Below are positions 62,418 to 64,000 of a stretch of 64,000 nucleotides of DNA, one piece after another. The notes beneath the pieces are model-generated. The model was not told the DNA's origin and searched no databases. It saw only the letters and a program-made list of their open reading frames with translations. Position numbers and translations under genes: made by a program. The stretch is from Albula goreensis (Eukaryota > Chordata > Actinopteri > Albuliformes > Albulidae). Position 1 is the stretch's first letter; every line of letters begins with the position of its first letter. The stretch covers positions 2,096,649 through 2,160,648 of the forward strand of contig CM040753.1 in assembly GCA_022829145.1 (NCBI GenBank), given 5' to 3'.

Positions 62418-63949
62418 CGTTAAACGCAACACTCAGTAGTATCACACACCTCAGATCATTTTATTGCCGAGTCAATTTACCATGCAAAACTGTTTTGAAG
62501 ACTAAGAGAGCATGTGATTGGTTGAGATGGTTAGTTTCCTCCAATCACAAATCATGTCACTGAAATTTCATGCACAAATTCCTGGCCTTTGGCCTCGTTG
62601 AGAGCGTGTGCACTTCAATGGAGAACACTTTAGTCTTTTTTCAGGCCTTTGTCAAACTGAGATATTCTAGTTCAGTGTGAGAAGAGAATCTCAAAGGAAC
62701 CCCAGCCTAAGGCCCTGCTTCCTCTCGCACGCGGGGAGACATTCGCACAATTAAAAACAGCCTTTTGATGATGTAATTAAATCCGCACAGCTGCACAGGA
62801 AAAAAACACAGCCTGGTGAATTACAGTGACATGCACACAGAGTGGCTCTGTTCAGCTCACTTTTGTCGCAAGTTGTGTTTTTTTTTTTTTTTTTGCGTCT
62901 TGAACCAAATCCTAGCTGCCGAAGCAAAGTTTTAGGAGAGGGGGATCGATAACTCATTTGAGCTAGGGGGGTGAGGTGAGGAGACACTGGCCCGTGTCGG
63001 GGGGGTGCAGAGTCTGTCTGGGGGGGGGGTGGTTGTGGGGGGGGGTCTTTCTGGGGGAGACAGGCTTGGCCTCTCTCTCATCACCAGTCTGGGCTCGGCT
63101 GGGCTTGGCCACCCCTGAATACTCAACACTTTCCGAGGAGAACAGCAAAATGGAGCAGGTTCAGGTGTAAATTTTGTGTGTCATTAAAACACAAAAGACA
63201 AATGTAGCACCTTGACTCATTAGAGGCCACTTGTGAATAATGGCTGAATTAAAGTAAAATAAATAAATAAAATACAAGTGCACGAGTGTGTTTTCAGTTC
63301 TGTATCCAAATATTTTCTTACTGTAGTTGATTCTTTTTTACTGTTTTTTTTCCAGCTTCTCACTTCTCATAATATTAGATAATAACACCACTAAGCAAAA
63401 AACACACTGTACTGTCAAACAGATGTCAGATATTTTTGTAAAAACATGGATTTTGAGATGGATGGAAACTCTGTGACTGAAAATTGATGAGGGTAATATA
63501 TACCGAGATACAGAGCTGTGGAGGGCGGCAGGCCCCCCTGCTGAAATAAAGACAGAAAAACCCTTTCCCCTCAGGGCAAACCCCACAGAGAGCTTCATAG
63601 GAAGTGCTTCACAGGAAGTGTGACTGCCTCCTGGAGGAGGCTGATTAGCCCCTCTGACGAGCACGGGCTGACGGGCGTTTTGACAGCACCGACTCACAGG
63701 ATCGACAAGAGAGCACAGGAAAAAACTGATGCTTTTTACATTTTTACAATACTGCACCTGCCCTTTTATACCTCAGTTTAGTTTAAATCTCAATTCTATA
63801 ATATTATCAATATTACCTAACATTATCAGTGTTTGCAAACATCAGGGGAGTTCAGTGATGAGTAGGACTGGAGATGACTTCACTGGCCAAAACACTTTGA
63901 CTGAAATGTCAGTCACACACCAGGTTGGATGGGCTGAAATGGGAGGCAG

Positions 63950-64000
63950 TGTATCGTAAAGGTACGGGAGGTGTTCTGTAACTCAGAAGTTGCAAGTTTA
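63950..64000 (+). mobile_element. Possible SINE head cut by the window edge
   Basis: GTGTTCTGTAACTCAGAAGT then TGCAAGTTTA resembles the B-box region of the SINE at 34.2 kb. Confidence 0.4.

Larger units (their letters stand above)
60769..64000 (-). other. dip2c intron (incomplete)
   Basis: No exon encoding the residues before G-K-L-W was found. Holds a 260-bp tandem duplication, a 65-bp minisatellite, a G-run patch near 62995-63060 and a possible SINE at the window edge. Confidence 0.6.

Overview
The window is vertebrate, almost certainly teleost fish, genomic DNA. It shows spliced genes with GT-AG introns, dense CA/GA/CT microsatellites, tRNA-derived SINE pieces of teleost type and LINE tails ending in AATAAA plus (TTGAA)n-like repeats. 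It carries two protein-coding genes arranged tail to tail. Positions 1-16270 (+) hold the 3' part of zmynd11 (BS69). Positions 60768-21023 (-) hold the 3' three quarters of a DIP2 gene, best called dip2c. The same convergent pair lies side by side in human 10p15.3, and this conserved synteny supports both names.

zmynd11 (+): twelve coding exons were placed by splice sites and reading phase, from 3650 to the stop at 13311. They give 519 residues: PHD finger, bromodomain, a zinc-binding linker, PWWP, an acidic/basic linker, a coiled coil and the C-terminal MYND finger. The first ~92 residues and the promoter lie upstream of the window. A long 3'UTR runs to a poly(A) signal near 16247. dip2c (-): twenty-nine coding exons from 60768 down to the stop at 21023 give about 1203 residues covering both AMP-binding/FAAL-like domains. 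The N-terminal DMAP1-binding part lies beyond 64000. The DIP2 3'UTR probably occupies much of 17.5-21.0 kb. zmynd11 is a nuclear reader of H3.3K36me3 that controls transcription elongation; DIP2 proteins are linked to acyl/diacylglycerol metabolism. I see no functional link between them beyond adjacency.

The most unusual aspect is the intronic minisatellites. Many sit exactly at exon-intron borders, and at seven or more borders the repeat unit itself contains a copy of the real splice site with flanking exon bases. The clearest cases are ten copies of a 5' splice site after 9008; about 36 copies of a 3' splice site before 13189; partial copies of the 43905-44106 exon with its donor; and copies of the donors at 37132 and 56804 and the acceptors at 36448 and 45668. 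Others (3.8, 7.3, 21.3, 22.4, 29.2, 31.7, 35.1, 41.3, 44.4 and 53.3 kb) lie beside a border without clearly copying it. The locus therefore carries long series of decoy splice sites, some of which would give predictable truncated proteins if used.

Other contents: a TTAA-flanked MITE at 57.66 kb, SINE and LINE remnants, a 260-bp tandem duplication at 61 kb, a CpG/CRE/E-box cluster inside a dip2c intron at 33.2 kb, and telomere-like repeats between the two genes. No tRNA, rRNA or CRISPR features were seen, and no further protein-coding gene is supported.
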